A DNA stretch of 64,000 bases. It comes from [Erwinia] mediterraneensis. GTDB taxonomy: Bacteria; Pseudomonadota; Gammaproteobacteria; Enterobacterales; Enterobacteriaceae. Within the stretch, counting starts at the first letter, position 1; each line of letters opens with the position of its first letter. Positions 1-9,566 of this stretch are shown here, piece after piece. Made by a program: the position numbers and the translations under genes. The notes below the pieces were generated by a model. It did not search any database. It had not been told where the DNA came from and was given only the letters and a program-made list of their open reading frames with translations. Where the stretch lies: NCBI RefSeq assembly GCF_900604315.1, contig NZ_LR026978.1:248001-312000 (forward strand), written 5' to 3'.

Positions 1-680
1 CACTGATGATCGCGCTGCAGCAGATGCGCGCCTTTTTCCGCGGCGACCGCAGCGATAGTAGCAGGCATATCGGGTTCCCCCACCACAGCGGGTTTCCCAC
101 CACGAAACACGCCCGCTTTTTCCCGGCCAATGCTGTCGCGATCCGGTCCGAGCCATTCGGTATGGTCCAGCGCAATGCTGGTGATCACCGCGACATCCGC
201 ATCGACAATATTGGTGGCATCCAGACGCCCGCCCAGACCAACTTCCAGAATCACCACGTCCAGCTGCGCCTGGCGGAACAGCATCAGCGCCGACAGCGTA
301 CTGAATTCAAAATAGGTGAGCGACGTGTCGCCACGCCCCGCCTCAATGGCGGCAAAGCTGGTGGTGTGTGCCGCCTCAGCCAGCTCTTCGCCCTGAATGC
401 GCACGCGTTCGGTATAGCGCACCAGATGGGGTGAGCTGTAGACGCCGACACGATAGCCAGCCGCCATCAGCAGGGTTTCCAGCGTACGACAGGTGGTGCC
501 TTTGCCATTGGTTCCGGCAACGGTGAAAACAAAGGGGGCAGGTTTCAGCAGATCCAGACGTTCCGCCACGCAACGAATACGCTCCAGTCCCAGTTCAATG
601 GTCTGCGTGTGCAGATGCTCAAGATAATGAAGCCACGTGGCCAGAGGCGACGTGGCTTGAGGAAGGTGAAGATTGTCCAT
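1..680 (-). CDS. folC: Dihydrofolate/folylpolyglutamate synthase FolC (5' part, truncated by window edge)
   Basis: Adds L-glutamate to dihydropteroate and to reduced folates in the cytoplasm (folate synthesis and retention). The visible 226 residues begin at ATG 678-680 and contain the mononucleotide-binding loop AGTNGKGT at about residues 55-62, followed by the Mur-ligase-like LEVGLGGRLDATN segment near 150. The C-terminal half lies outside the window. It sits about 65 bp downstream of accD in the same direction, the usual accD-folC order of enterobacteria. Identification is firm; the start fits the family N-terminus. Confidence 0.95.
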   Translation of the reverse strand, partial: MDNLHLPQATSPLATWLHYLEHLHTQTIELGLERIRCVAERLDLLKPAPFVFTVAGTNGKGTTCRTLETLLMAAGYRVGVYSSPHLVRYTERVRIQGEELAEAAHTTSFAAIEAGRGDTSLTYFEFSTLSALMLFRQAQLDVVILEVGLGGRLDATNIVDADVAVITSIALDHTEWLGPDRDSIGREKAGVFRGGKPAVVGEPDMPATIAAVAAEKGAHLLQRDHQ

Positions 681-714
681 GTGTCCCGTTACAAATTTAC
701 GGTGCATTGGTGAA

Positions 715-733
715 AGGCGCCGCAATGGCGCCT
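715..733 (-). terminator. Hairpin between accD and folC
   Basis: Seven-base-pair GC-rich stem (715-721 with 727-733) and a 5-nt loop, starting 13 nt past the accD stop and followed on the minus strand by TTTCACC. The U-tract is short, so it is probably a weak terminator or processing site that still allows read-through into folC. Confidence 0.5.
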
Positions 734-745
734 CTCCATCTCCTG

Positions 746-1657
746 TCAGGCCTCGTTGCTCTGCGGTGCAGCCTCGGTTGCAGACTGCTCACCGTCATGC
801 AGCGGTGCCGGCAGGTTCATCATTTTAGCCAGCAGGCTTGCCAGTTTATAGCGCATTTCCGGGCGGCGGATGATCATATCAATCGCGCCTTTTTCGATCA
901 GAAACTCACTGCGCTGGAAGCCCGGCGGCAGCTTTTCACGCACCGTCTGCTCGATAACGCGCGGTCCGGCAAAGCCGATCAGCGCTTTAGGCTCAGCGAC
1001 GTTAAGATCGCCCAGCATCGCGAAGCTGGCGGAGACGCCACCCATGGTCGGGTCGGTCAGTACGGAAATATAAGGCAGACCGCGCTCGCGCATTTTCGCC
1101 AGCGCCGCACTGGTTTTCGCCATCTGCATCAGCGACATCAGCGCTTCCTGCATACGGGCACCGCCACTGGCAGAGAAGCAAATCAGCGGGCAGTTGTCTT
1201 CCAGTGCCTGCTCTACGGCACGCACAAAACGCGCGCCTACCACGGAACCCATAGAGCCGCCCATAAAGGCGAACTCAAAGGCCGCAGCAACGACCGGCAT
1301 CCCGTACAGCTGGCCTTTCATCACCACCAGCGCATCTTTCTCTTCGGTATCTTTCTGCGCCGCAGCCAGACGATCCTTATATTTTTTCGAATCGCGGAAC
1401 TTGAGAATATCTTTCGGCTCAAGTTCGCTACCCAGCTCCACCATGGTGCCCTGATCCAGCATGCTGTTCAGGCGTTCACGGGCATGCATACGCATGTGGT
1501 GGTCGCATTTCGGGCAGACCTCCAGGTTACGCTCCAGCTCGGCACGGTACAGTACCTGACCGCAGCTGTCGCACTTCGTCCAGACGCCTTCCGGAATGTT
1601 AGCTCTGCGCGTCGGCGTGATATTGCTCTTATTAAGAATGCGTTCAATCCAGCTCAT
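746..1657 (-). CDS. accD: Acetyl-CoA carboxylase carboxyltransferase subunit beta
   Basis: Carboxyltransferase beta subunit of acetyl-CoA carboxylase, which with AccA moves the carboxyl group from carboxybiotin to acetyl-CoA, the first step of fatty acid synthesis. The 303-residue protein carries the N-terminal four-cysteine zinc ribbon (Cys29, Cys32, Cys48, Cys51), which also binds accD mRNA in E. coli. A crotonase-fold core with glycine-rich GGARMQE and TDPTMGG stretches follows. ATG 1657 is preferred because it gives the family N-terminus MSWIERI and has a GAAAGG ribosome site. An in-frame ATG 96 nt upstream would add a non-conserved extension. Confidence 0.97.
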   Translation of the reverse strand: MSWIERILNKSNITPTRRANIPEGVWTKCDSCGQVLYRAELERNLEVCPKCDHHMRMHARERLNSMLDQGTMVELGSELEPKDILKFRDSKKYKDRLAAAQKDTEEKDALVVMKGQLYGMPVVAAAFEFAFMGGSMGSVVGARFVRAVEQALEDNCPLICFSASGGARMQEALMSLMQMAKTSAALAKMRERGLPYISVLTDPTMGGVSASFAMLGDLNVAEPKALIGFAGPRVIEQTVREKLPPGFQRSEFLIEKGAIDMIIRRPEMRYKLASLLAKMMNLPAPLHDGEQSATEAAPQSNEA

Positions 1658-1806
1658 TGATGACCTTTCTGTTTGAATCTGACCTGGTCCAGTCTTCTTG
1701 TTGCTGCTGAAATCGTCTTCAGCAGGCCATAGATGTCGCTCATTAAACCACAACCCGCCCGGACTGTGGATAAAAATCTGGTCGAACCGCTGCGCACTGC
1801 CCGCTT

Positions 1807-2472
1807 TTACGGCTGTTTTTGCTGGCGATTCTGGCGGCGATGGCGCCAGATTTCAATAATGCCCGGCAGGATAGAGACGATGATAATCGCCACGATCAAC
1901 AGCTTCAGGTTCTCCTGAATCACCGGCAGATCGCCAAACAGGTAACCTGCGTAGGTGAACAGCAGCACCCAGGCCAGCGCTCCGGCGACGTTATACAGGG
2001 CAAAGTGGCGATAAGACATATGTCCCATACCGGCGACAAAAGGGGCAAAGGTGCGCACGATAGGGACGAAACGCGCAAGGATAATGGTTTTTCCCCCGTG
2101 ACGCTCGTAAAAAGCGTGGGTCTTATCGAGATAGCTGCGCCGGAAAATTCTGGAGTTGGGGTTGCTGAACAGTTTCTCTCCGAACAGACGTCCGATGGTG
2201 TAATTCACCGCATCGCCCAGGATGGCCGCCACCACCAACAGCGCCACCAGCATATGGACGTTGAGGTCGTTACCCGGCAACGCGGCGAGCGCGCCGGCGA
2301 CAAACAGCAGCGAATCCCCCGGCAAAAAGGGGGTCACCACCAGCCCCGTTTCGCAAAAAAGAATCAGGAACAGAATAGCGTAAATCCAGATGCCGTATTG
2401 CGCGACCAGTTCCGCTAAATGCACATCAATATGCAAAATAAAATCAACGATAAAATGGATGAACTCCATCAT
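1807..2472 (-). CDS. dedA: DedA family inner-membrane protein
   Basis: Polytopic inner-membrane protein of the DedA/SNARE-associated (VTT) superfamily. Members are linked to undecaprenyl phosphate or phospholipid flipping and to envelope and proton-motive-force homeostasis. At 221 residues it has the family length, with hydrophobic segments around 30-55, 65-90, 145-165 and 180-205. The family motif FxxRFVPxxRTFxPxxAGM is recognisable around residues 130-150. It lies between truA (29 nt upstream) and accD, as in E. coli. The start could be either of two adjacent ATGs (2472 or 2469). Confidence 0.92.
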   Translation of the reverse strand: MMEFIHFIVDFILHIDVHLAELVAQYGIWIYAILFLILFCETGLVVTPFLPGDSLLFVAGALAALPGNDLNVHMLVALLVVAAILGDAVNYTIGRLFGEKLFSNPNSRIFRRSYLDKTHAFYERHGGKTIILARFVPIVRTFAPFVAGMGHMSYRHFALYNVAGALAWVLLFTYAGYLFGDLPVIQENLKLLIVAIIIVSILPGIIEIWRHRRQNRQQKQP

Positions 2473-2501
2473 GCTCCCTTACATCCTTCTCCGGTTAACA
2501 G

Positions 2502-3305
2502 TTAATCCGCGAGGAACAGTGGTCCCATGGGCGGCTGAGGTAACGCAAAATGGGATGGATAATCCACCGCCACTAAATAGAGTCCTTCCGCTCTGGCGGT
2601 CGCCGCCGCCAGCGTACGATCTTTCGCTGCCAGCAGTTCCGCCATCCAGCTTTCAGGCTGATTGCCACAGCCAATCTCCATCAGACTGCCGACAATATTA
2701 CGCACCATGTGATGCACAAAGGCGTTCGCCTTGATATCCACAATCACGTAAGGCCCCTGACGCGTCACGTTAAGGTGCATCACGTTACGCCACGGCGTAC
2801 GCGACTGGCACTGCACGGCGCGAAACGAGGTAAAATCGTTCTCGCCCAGCAGGCACTGACCGGCGCGGTGCATCTTCTCCGCATCAAGCGGATGATAAAA
2901 ATGCGTCACGCCGCTGCCGAGGATCGCCGGGCGCAGGCGCTGATTGTAGATCACATAGCGATAGCGGCGCGCCGTGGCGCTGAAGCGCGCATGAAATTCA
3001 TCCGGCACCGCCCTGACCCAGCGTACAGCGATGTCGTCCGGCAGGTTGGCATTGACGCCCAGCGTCCAGGCACCGTCGGCGCGCTGTGCAGCGGTTTCAA
3101 AATGCACCACCTGCCCGGTACCGTGCACGCCAGCATCGGTACGGCCAGCGCAAAAGACGCTGACCGGATGATTCGCCACCTTTGACAGCGCCTGCTCCAG
3201 CTTCTCCTGCACGCTGCGCACTTCCTGCTGGCGCTGCCAGCCGTAATAGCGACTGCCGTCATACTCGATGCCCAACGCCAGCTTCATGGTCTTGCCGTCG
3301 GTCAT
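2502..3305 (-). CDS. truA: tRNA pseudouridine(38-40) synthase TruA
   Basis: Isomerises uridines 38, 39 and 40 in the anticodon stem-loop of many tRNAs. The catalytic aspartate is D57 in the motif RTDAGVH, and the nearby [14 protein letters not shown]-terminal motif is typical. Length 267 residues (E. coli 270). Its ATG overlaps the usg stop codon in the arrangement TGATG, indicating translational coupling with usg. Confidence 0.97.
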   Translation of the reverse strand: MTDGKTMKLALGIEYDGSRYYGWQRQQEVRSVQEKLEQALSKVANHPVSVFCAGRTDAGVHGTGQVVHFETAAQRADGAWTLGVNANLPDDIAVRWVRAVPDEFHARFSATARRYRYVIYNQRLRPAILGSGVTHFYHPLDAEKMHRAGQCLLGENDFTSFRAVQCQSRTPWRNVMHLNVTRQGPYVIVDIKANAFVHHMVRNIVGSLMEIGCGNQPESWMAELLAAKDRTLAAATARAEGLYLVAVDYPSHFALPQPPMGPLFLAD

Positions 3306-4315
3306 CAGTAAAAATACTCCTGCACCAGCTTCTCGGCAGTTTTCACCGCCATCAGCGCGCCGGCAAAACGGACATTATCCGCCACTGACCAGAACTGTAG
3401 CAGCTCCGGCATACCATAGTCGTTACGGACGCAGCCGATGCTGAGCTGCCCGTTGCCGGAAGCGTCACTCACCTGGGTAGGATAGTCATTCTCCTCGCTC
3501 AGGCTAATATCCTCCGCTCTGGCAAGTTCGTCACGCGCTTCTTCCGCCGACAGTGGACGCAAATTTTCCAGATAGACAATCTGCGCATTGCCATAAAACA
3601 CCGGCGCCTGCACGCTGCTCACCGCCACCGGCAAGCCCTCATCCTGCAGAACCTTACGCACCTGATCCACCAGACGACGCTCGCTCTCTACGCTGCCGCT
3701 GCTGTCGACCTGCTGCGGCAACAGGTTAAACGCCAGCTGACGTCCGTAGAAATGATCTTCGGCAGGTACGCCATTCAACAGACGCGCGCTCTCGCCAGCC
3801 AGCGCATCGACAGCGCTTTTACCGTGGCTGGAGACCGAAATCAGGTTGGTGACCTGTAAACGGCTCAGACCGGCCGCTTCCACCAGCGGTTTGATGGCGG
3901 TCAGCAGCTGGCTGACCAGACTGTCGGCCACGCTGATAATGTTGCGATTGCGATAATCTGCCAGCACCTGCGGATTCACATCCGGCACCACCAGCGGCAC
4001 GTCGGGCTCGAGGGCAAAACGTTCGCTGCTGTCGATTACCAGGCAGCCCGCGCTGGCCGCCTCTTCGGCATAACGCTCCGCTGCTGCCGCACCCGCTACA
4101 AAAAAGGCCAGCTGCGCCTGTGACCAGTCAAACGTCGCCGCATCCTGCACAATCAGGGTGCGTCCGTCGAAACGCTTGTTTTCACCGGCACCGTTTTCAC
4201 TCGCCAGCAAATATAATTCACCAACCGGGAACTGGCGTTCCGCCAGCAGTTCCAGTACAGCGTTCCCTACTGCGCCTGTTGCGCCCAGTAGCGCAATATT
4301 CCAGCCGTCAGACAT
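3305..4315 (-). CDS. usg: Usg, aspartate-semialdehyde dehydrogenase-like protein
   Basis: Paralogue of aspartate-semialdehyde dehydrogenase with no established function, encoded between pdxB and truA as in E. coli. The N-terminus has the Rossmann start [18 protein letters not shown] (about residues 7-24) and the C-terminal part follows the dimerisation domain of the family. I see no cysteine at the position of the catalytic Cys (the stretch [12 protein letters not shown] replaces it), so dehydrogenase activity is doubtful; this is inference. Length 336 residues, normal for Usg. Confidence 0.93.
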   Translation of the reverse strand: MSDGWNIALLGATGAVGNAVLELLAERQFPVGELYLLASENGAGENKRFDGRTLIVQDAATFDWSQAQLAFFVAGAAAAERYAEEAASAGCLVIDSSERFALEPDVPLVVPDVNPQVLADYRNRNIISVADSLVSQLLTAIKPLVEAAGLSRLQVTNLISVSSHGKSAVDALAGESARLLNGVPAEDHFYGRQLAFNLLPQQVDSSGSVESERRLVDQVRKVLQDEGLPVAVSSVQAPVFYGNAQIVYLENLRPLSAEEARDELARAEDISLSEENDYPTQVSDASGNGQLSIGCVRNDYGMPELLQFWSVADNVRFAGALMAVKTAEKLVQEYFY

Positions 4316-4350
4316 GGTGGTTTACTCCAGACAATGACATAAAAACAGAA

Positions 4351-4369
4351 GGCGGTGAGATTCACCGCC
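4351..4369 (-). terminator. pdxB rho-independent terminator
   Basis: Perfect 8-bp stem (4351-4358 with 4362-4369) and a 3-nt loop. On the minus strand it is followed by TTCTGTTTTT. It lies 36 nt after the pdxB stop and before usg, so pdxB and usg-truA are probably separate units with some read-through. Confidence 0.75.
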
Positions 4370-4404
4370 CGGGGATTCGGATTATTTACCAGTGACCGGC
4401 GCTA

Positions 4405-5541
4405 TCAGCCCGCGGGCTGATACTCTGCACTAAAGCCGAGCTGCTGCAACATCTCTGCCGCCGGGGCGTGATCGCAGATCACCTGTAATGATGACCACTC
4501 CCGCCGCTCCTGGTAGTTTTTACGCAGGCGATCAAATTCCCCTGCACGGGCGGCAACCTTGCGTAACGCCGCATCATCGCGGCGTACATCATACACCAGA
4601 TGTACCAGCCGTTTCAGCGTTGACTGATCGAGCGGCCCGTGCAGCCGGATTTGACTGATGTCCGGCGTGGGCAGCAGCGAGGAGAGCGCCACCTGCTGCG
4701 GTTCGCCGAGAAAACGCGTCCAGGCTTCGAACACCTGCGTGGTGCCGCGTGCCTTGCCTTCCAGGGTATAGCCGGCAATATGCGCCGTGGCGATATCCAC
4801 TTTCTCCAGCAGTTCCAGCGACAGCTCCGGCTCCGGCTCCCAGACATCCAGCACCACGCGCAGGTCAGGACGTTGCGCCAGCACCGCCAGCAGCGCGGCA
4901 TTATCTACCACCGGGCCGCGACAGGCGTTAATTAAAATGGCATCGGGTTTCAGCGCCAGCAACAGGTCGCGATCCGCCAGATGCCAGCTTTTGTACGCGC
5001 CCTGCTTAAAAAGTGGCGTATGGAAGGTAAGGATATCGGCCTGCGCCACCAGCGTCTCCAGCGGCAGAAATTCGCCCGCCTCGCCGCGATCGGCACGCGG
5101 CGGATCGCACAGCAGGGTTTTCACCCCCCAGGCGGCCAGACGTCGCTGCAGGCGGCTACCCACATTCCCCACGCCGACGATACCGACCGTACGATCGGTG
5201 AGCTGGAAGCCATCGCGCTCCGCCAGCATCAGCAGCGCAGAGAAAACATATTCCACCACCGCAATGGCGTTACAGCCCGGCGCAGCGGAGAAGGCGATGC
5301 CAGCCTGCGTCAGCCAGGCTTCGTCAATATGGTCAGTACCGGCAGTGGCGGTGCCAACAAATTTCACGCCTTTTCCCTGCAACAGCGCCTCATTCACTTT
5401 GGTGACTGAGCGCACCATCAGGCCATCGGCGTCGTTCAGCGCCGCCTCCGGTAACGGGCGTCCTGGCACGGCGACCACCTCGCCGGTGCGACTGAATAAC
5501 TCACGGGCGTAAGGCATGTTTTCATCGACGAGAATTTTCAC
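4405..5541 (-). CDS. pdxB: 4-phosphoerythronate dehydrogenase PdxB (GTG start)
   Basis: NAD-dependent oxidation of 4-phospho-D-erythronate, second step of de novo pyridoxal-5'-phosphate synthesis. A D-2-hydroxyacid dehydrogenase fold is visible: Rossmann motif [12 protein letters not shown] near residue 120, the catalytic arginine in [10 protein letters not shown], the glutamate in DVWEPEP, and the histidine in [10 protein letters not shown] PdxB-type C-terminal dimerisation domain follows. Starting at GTG 5541 gives 378 residues, the E. coli length, and the family N-terminus [15 protein letters not shown]. This start lies 20 nt inside the end of the upstream AraC-type gene. Confidence 0.95.
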   Translation of the reverse strand: MKILVDENMPYARELFSRTGEVVAVPGRPLPEAALNDADGLMVRSVTKVNEALLQGKGVKFVGTATAGTDHIDEAWLTQAGIAFSAAPGCNAIAVVEYVFSALLMLAERDGFQLTDRTVGIVGVGNVGSRLQRRLAAWGVKTLLCDPPRADRGEAGEFLPLETLVAQADILTFHTPLFKQGAYKSWHLADRDLLLALKPDAILINACRGPVVDNAALLAVLAQRPDLRVVLDVWEPEPELSLELLEKVDIATAHIAGYTLEGKARGTTQVFEAWTRFLGEPQQVALSSLLPTPDISQIRLHGPLDQSTLKRLVHLVYDVRRDDAALRKVAARAGEFDRLRKNYQERREWSSLQVICDHAPAAEMLQQLGFSAEYQPAG

Positions 5542-6394
5542 AGCGCGGTTCCTGTTTCTTGCTGAGTGAAGAGGGATATTCTGGCACAAAGGCGCTATGA
5601 AAACCTCCCTCCCCTGCATGCCAGCGTGCGCGATAGCGCTCCGGCGTGGTGCCTGCCTGCTGCTGAAACATCACGATCAGCGCGGAGGCGGAGCTGTAGC
5701 CAAGATCCAGCGCGATCGCCTGCACCGTGCGCCCCTGCTCCAGCTGGGCGATGGCGCGCAAAAAGCGCAGCCGCTGCCGCCACTCGCTGAAAGACATATT
5801 CAGCGCCTGCTGACAGCGCCGCGCCAGGGTACGCTCGCTGGTAAACACCCGCTTCGCCCACTCAGCCAGGGTGGTGTTGTCGGCGGGATTAGCCTCGAGG
5901 GCGCGTAAAACCGGCGCGAGGAATTTATCGTCCGAAACGGGCAAGTAGCTTTTCTGCACCGGGGCGCGCCGCAACCGATCGCGTACCACATCGCACAGCC
6001 GCACATCCTCCTCCGTCTGCGGCTGCTCCAGGCCACGGCGGGCAAACTCCTCCAGAATGGCGTGTGCGATGGCATCGATATTGATCAGACAGGCGCGTTC
6101 CGGCAGCCCGTCACAGAGCGCGGCGGCAAGGTTAAAGGTGAGAAAACGGGACTGCCGCGCATTATAGCTGGCATGAGTATGGCCCGGCGGGATCCAGATG
6201 GGTATATCGGCGGGCGTCAGCAGCCGTTCGCCTTCGACACGCATCTCCAGTACGTGGCTTTTCACCAGAATCATCTGCCCCCAGGAATGTTGATGCGGCA
6301 GATATTCGGTATGAGCATGCGCCTGGTCAAAGCGCAAAAAATAGCGCAGACGTTCCGCATCCGCCGGGGGCTGATAGTTTATCTGAAGATTCAT
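5522..6394 (-). CDS. AraC/XylS family regulator with N-terminal cupin domain
   Basis: Probable transcriptional regulator of 290 residues. The N-terminal third is a cupin-like sensing domain (HxHSWGQM near 35-41 and [15 protein letters not shown] near 65-80). The C-terminal part, about 165-265, has the two helix-turn-helix motifs of AraC proteins ([21 protein letters not shown] and [25 protein letters not shown]). It is divergent from the EamA exporter at 6492, with roughly 100 bp between, so it may control that exporter (inference). Its last 20 nt overlap the pdxB start, an uncommon arrangement that could couple pdxB expression to it. No specific orthologue recognised. Confidence 0.85.
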   Translation of the reverse strand: MNLQINYQPPADAERLRYFLRFDQAHAHTEYLPHQHSWGQMILVKSHVLEMRVEGERLLTPADIPIWIPPGHTHASYNARQSRFLTFNLAAALCDGLPERACLINIDAIAHAILEEFARRGLEQPQTEEDVRLCDVVRDRLRRAPVQKSYLPVSDDKFLAPVLRALEANPADNTTLAEWAKRVFTSERTLARRCQQALNMSFSEWRQRLRFLRAIAQLEQGRTVQAIALDLGYSSASALIVMFQQQAGTTPERYRARWHAGEGGFHSAFVPEYPSSLSKKQEPRCENSRR

Positions 6395-6491
6395 TCTGTC
6401 CGGTTACTAAACAAAGATTGTCCGATTTTAACTATCTGCCAAAAACCCGACAAGCGTACACTGACCATCATTGCATATTGAGGTGAGTGGT

Positions 6492-7406
6492 ATGACGTTT
6501 CTTTTCCCGCTGTTTGCCGTTCTGATCTGGTCGATCAACGCCATTGTCAGCAAAGTGTCCGCCGGTGCGATCGATCCCGCTGCGATCTCGTTTTATCGCT
6601 GGCTGCTGGCGCTGCTGGTCCTGACCCCCTTTGTGCTGCCAAGCGTCTGGCGCAATCGTCAGCAGATTAAAGCGCAGGGGTGGCGTCTGCTGATCCTCGG
6701 CCTGCTGGGCATGGTGCTGTATCAGAGCCTCGCCTATTACGCGGCGCACAGTGTCAGCGCGCTGTTTATGGGCATTCTGAACGCCCTGGTTCCGCTGCTG
6801 ACAGTGCTGCTCAGCCTGCCGCTGCTCAGCCTGGCGCCAACGCGCGGCATCCTGATCGGCGGCATCATCTCTTTCAGCGGGCTGACGTGGCTGGTGAGCC
6901 AGGGGAATGTGCCGCTGCTGCTGAGTCACGGGCTGGGTAAAGGCGAGCTGATGATGATCGCCGCCTCCACTTCTTATGCGCTCTATGGCGTCCTGACCAA
7001 ACGCTGGGCGATTCCGTTACCCCTGTGGCAGAGCCTGTATATGCAGATTCTGTGCGGCGTGCTGATGCTGACGCCCGGCTTTCTGCTGGCACCGCAGGTG
7101 GCACTGAATATGCAAAATATCCCGCTGGTGCTGTTTGCTGGCATTCCGGCCTCGATTTTCGCCCCTTTCCTCTGGGTGCAGGGGGTACAGCGCCTGGGCG
7201 CCAGCACCGCGACCATCTTTATGAACCTGGTGCCGCTGTTTACCGCCCTGATTGCGGTGATCTTCCTGCATGAACAGTTGCACAGCTATCACTGGATTGG
7301 CGGCGGACTGACGCTGGCCGGGGTGATCATTGCCCAGCGGCTGAAAACGCCGCTGACCCGGCGCAAAGCGCTTACTCCACTATGTAAATCGGATCCCACG
7401 GCCTGA
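6492..7406 (+). CDS. EamA/DMT family transporter
   Basis: Inner-membrane drug/metabolite transporter of 304 residues with about ten hydrophobic segments in two EamA repeats (about 1-140 and 150-290). The first repeat starts with the typical FPLFAVLIWSINAIVSKVSAG. Substrate unknown; relatives export amino acids, nucleosides or toxic metabolites. ATG 6492 is preferred to upstream alternatives because GAGGTG sits 7 nt before it. It is divergent from the AraC-type regulator. The 3' end overlaps the convergent tctE gene by 35 bp. Confidence 0.85.
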   Translation: MTFLFPLFAVLIWSINAIVSKVSAGAIDPAAISFYRWLLALLVLTPFVLPSVWRNRQQIKAQGWRLLILGLLGMVLYQSLAYYAAHSVSALFMGILNALVPLLTVLLSLPLLSLAPTRGILIGGIISFSGLTWLVSQGNVPLLLSHGLGKGELMMIAASTSYALYGVLTKRWAIPLPLWQSLYMQILCGVLMLTPGFLLAPQVALNMQNIPLVLFAGIPASIFAPFLWVQGVQRLGASTATIFMNLVPLFTALIAVIFLHEQLHSYHWIGGGLTLAGVIIAQRLKTPLTRRKALTPLCKSDPTA

Positions 7407-8778
7407 AACTGACCTGCACGCGCAACCCGCCGAGGGTGGCGCTGCGCCCCAGGCGGATCTGCGCATCGTGCCAGCTGCAGATATCATTCACCAGCGCCAG
7501 CCCGATGCCCGCTCCCGGATGCTGGCTGCTGTTTTCCAGGCGGCGAAACGGCTGCAGTGCCTGGCGCTGCTCCGCTTCGGCGATACCCGGCCCGCTGTCC
7601 TCAATCTCCAGCGTGTAATCCCGGATCCGCGCCGTTACCGTGCCCTGCTGCGGGGAATATTTAATCGCATTATCCAGCAGGTTAGCGCACAGCTCGGCCA
7701 GCAGCAGCGGATCGCCCGCCACCAGACACTGCTCCTCCCCTTCATAGCCGAGATCCACCGCTTTGTTACGTGCCGCCGGATAGCAGATAAAGCAGGCATC
7801 GCGCACCACCGCCGCCAGGTCAACGCGCGCCATCGGCTTCTCTTCGCCATGACGCGCCTTGATACGCGCCAGCTGCAGCAGGCGATCCGTCAGCAGAATG
7901 GTATCATCCAGGGTATGACGCATCCCCTGCAAACTCTCCTGCCACTGTTCAGGTTGCGGACTGCTTAACGCCAGCCCCACCTGGGTTTTCAGGATGGTCA
8001 GCGGCGTGCGCAGCTGGTGCGCTACATCGGCGCTGAAGCGTTCCTGACGCGCCAGCAGGCCGCGTAGTCGCTCCATGTAGTGGTTAATAGCCACAATCAG
8101 CGGATGCAGTTCCGACCAGGGCAGCAGCGCGGGTAGTGGCGTCAGCTCGCCCGAATCGCGCTGTAGCATAATGCGTGACAGCTGCCGCAGCGGGCGCAGC
8201 ACCTTGCGTAGCATCAGCCCCGCCAGCAGTAGCGTCATGATCACCAGCAGGCTCTGACTCAACAGCGCGGTGCGCAACAAGCCGTCGGCAAACGCCTGGC
8301 GCGAGTTCACCGTCTCGGCCACCAGTACCAGCGCCATGCCTTCGAACCCTTCTTCGCTCACCGGCTGCCAGAGGGCGGCCACGCGGATACGCTGCTGCAT
8401 ATAATCAGCATCGTAAAAATAGACCAGCGCCGGGTAATTGGTTGACATCTTACTGTTTTCCGGGATGCCGGGCAGATTGTCATAGCCGGAAAGGGTTTTG
8501 CCCTCCGGCGAAATCACCTGGTAGAAGAGCTGATCGTTCATATTACGTTCAAAGCTGTCGAGCACCACCCAGGGGACATCCACCTCCAGCCTGCCGTGAC
8601 GCACCTCCAGCCGCTCCGCCACGGTGCGCGCCGAGGCGAGCAGCGTGCGATCATACGCGTGATTCGCCGCATGCAGCGCGCTCTGATAATGGGTATAGAC
8701 AGAAAATCCCCCGAACAGCAGCAGCGGAATACCAAGCCAGATCAGCAGTTCACCGCGCAGTGAATGGATCAGGCGCAC
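7372..8778 (-). CDS. tctE: Sensor histidine kinase TctE
   Basis: Membrane sensor kinase of the TctDE system that controls the tricarboxylate transporter tctCBA. The 468-residue protein has an N-terminal transmembrane helix (about 10-30), a periplasmic sensor region, a second helix (about 165-190), and a HAMP-like linker. The phospho-acceptor motif AHQLRTPL follows, then the ATPase N-box (CANLLDNAIKYS) and G1 box (EDSGPGIAE). It overlaps tctD by 10 nt, so the two are co-transcribed. In Salmonella TctE responds to citrate and related tricarboxylates; the ligand here is inferred from the linked transporter. Confidence 0.9.
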   Translation of the reverse strand: MRLIHSLRGELLIWLGIPLLLFGGFSVYTHYQSALHAANHAYDRTLLASARTVAERLEVRHGRLEVDVPWVVLDSFERNMNDQLFYQVISPEGKTLSGYDNLPGIPENSKMSTNYPALVYFYDADYMQQRIRVAALWQPVSEEGFEGMALVLVAETVNSRQAFADGLLRTALLSQSLLVIMTLLLAGLMLRKVLRPLRQLSRIMLQRDSGELTPLPALLPWSELHPLIVAINHYMERLRGLLARQERFSADVAHQLRTPLTILKTQVGLALSSPQPEQWQESLQGMRHTLDDTILLTDRLLQLARIKARHGEEKPMARVDLAAVVRDACFICYPAARNKAVDLGYEGEEQCLVAGDPLLLAELCANLLDNAIKYSPQQGTVTARIRDYTLEIEDSGPGIAEAEQRQALQPFRRLENSSQHPGAGIGLALVNDICSWHDAQIRLGRSATLGGLRVQVSFRPWDPIYIVE

Positions 8779-9446
8779 GGATGATACTCCAGGCTGTAGC
8801 CCAGCCCGCGCAGGGTAACAATCGCCACGTTGCTGCCCTGCAGCTTTTTACGCACGCGATGAATATAGAGTTCGATACTTTCCGGGCTCGCCTCATCCGC
8901 CAGGGTAAAGGTTTGCTCATACAGCTGCTGACGCGACACCGGACGCCCGCGCCGCTGCATCAGGGTGGTTAACACGCTCGATTCACGCGGTGTCAGCGCC
9001 AGCGGTCTTTCCCGCAGCAGAAAATAGCCTTCATTATCCAGCAGCAGGTCGCCAAAGGTCTGCGCCTGCGCCACCTGGCCTTCACCCTGGCTGCGGCGCA
9101 GCAGCGCACGAATGCGCGCCTCCAGCTCTTCCAGCTCAAAAGGTTTGGTCAGATAGTCATCCGCGCCCTGATTCAGGCCACGCACGCGATCATCGAGTGC
9201 GCTGCGCGCGGTCAGCAACAGCACCGGCACGCTCTGGCCACGCTTGCGCAGCCGCGCCAGCACTTCCATACCGTCGAGTCGCGGCAGCGATACATCCAGC
9301 ACCACCAGCGCATACTGTTCGCTCTGCAGTACATGGTCGGCGGCGACCCCGTCCGCCACCCAGTCGACGGCAAAACCTTTCTGGGTTAAAGCTTTTTGTA
9401 ACCAGCGCGCCAGTTCAGCCGTATCTTCTACCAGTAAGAGACGCAT
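8769..9446 (-). CDS. tctD: Response regulator TctD
   Basis: OmpR/PhoB-type response regulator, 225 residues. The receiver domain has the acidic pair E7-D8, the phospho-acceptor D51 (VVLDVSLPRLDG) and the conserved Lys near 101 (YLTKPFELEEL). The C-terminal winged helix contains PESIELYIHRVRKKL. ATG 9446 gives the family start MRLLLVED; an in-frame upstream ATG would add five residues. It is divergent from tctC, with a 120-bp gap that should hold the TctD-controlled promoter. Confidence 0.93.
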   Translation of the reverse strand: MRLLLVEDTAELARWLQKALTQKGFAVDWVADGVAADHVLQSEQYALVVLDVSLPRLDGMEVLARLRKRGQSVPVLLLTARSALDDRVRGLNQGADDYLTKPFELEELEARIRALLRRSQGEGQVAQAQTFGDLLLDNEGYFLLRERPLALTPRESSVLTTLMQRRGRPVSRQQLYEQTFTLADEASPESIELYIHRVRKKLQGSNVAIVTLRGLGYSLEYHPCA

Positions 9447-9566
9447 ATCACATCCTGTCATTATTTCCGGGCAATGAAAGGTAATTGAAAGGTTACTGTT
9501 TTAACAATTCAGCAACCCCGAATTTTCGGGAGCAATCACACTCTGGAAGAAAGAATGGAGCGCACA

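Noticed and set aside
707-1660. Long plus-strand frames opposite accD, and many similar frames opposite dedA, aroC, prmB, fadJ, ipdC and alaC
   Set aside because: They lie antisense to firmly identified genes, have Arg/His/Gln-rich products with no family resemblance and lack ribosome sites.
1658-1753. Upstream ATG extending AccD by 32 residues
   Set aside because: The extension is not part of the family N-terminus, and the start at 1657 has its own ribosome site.
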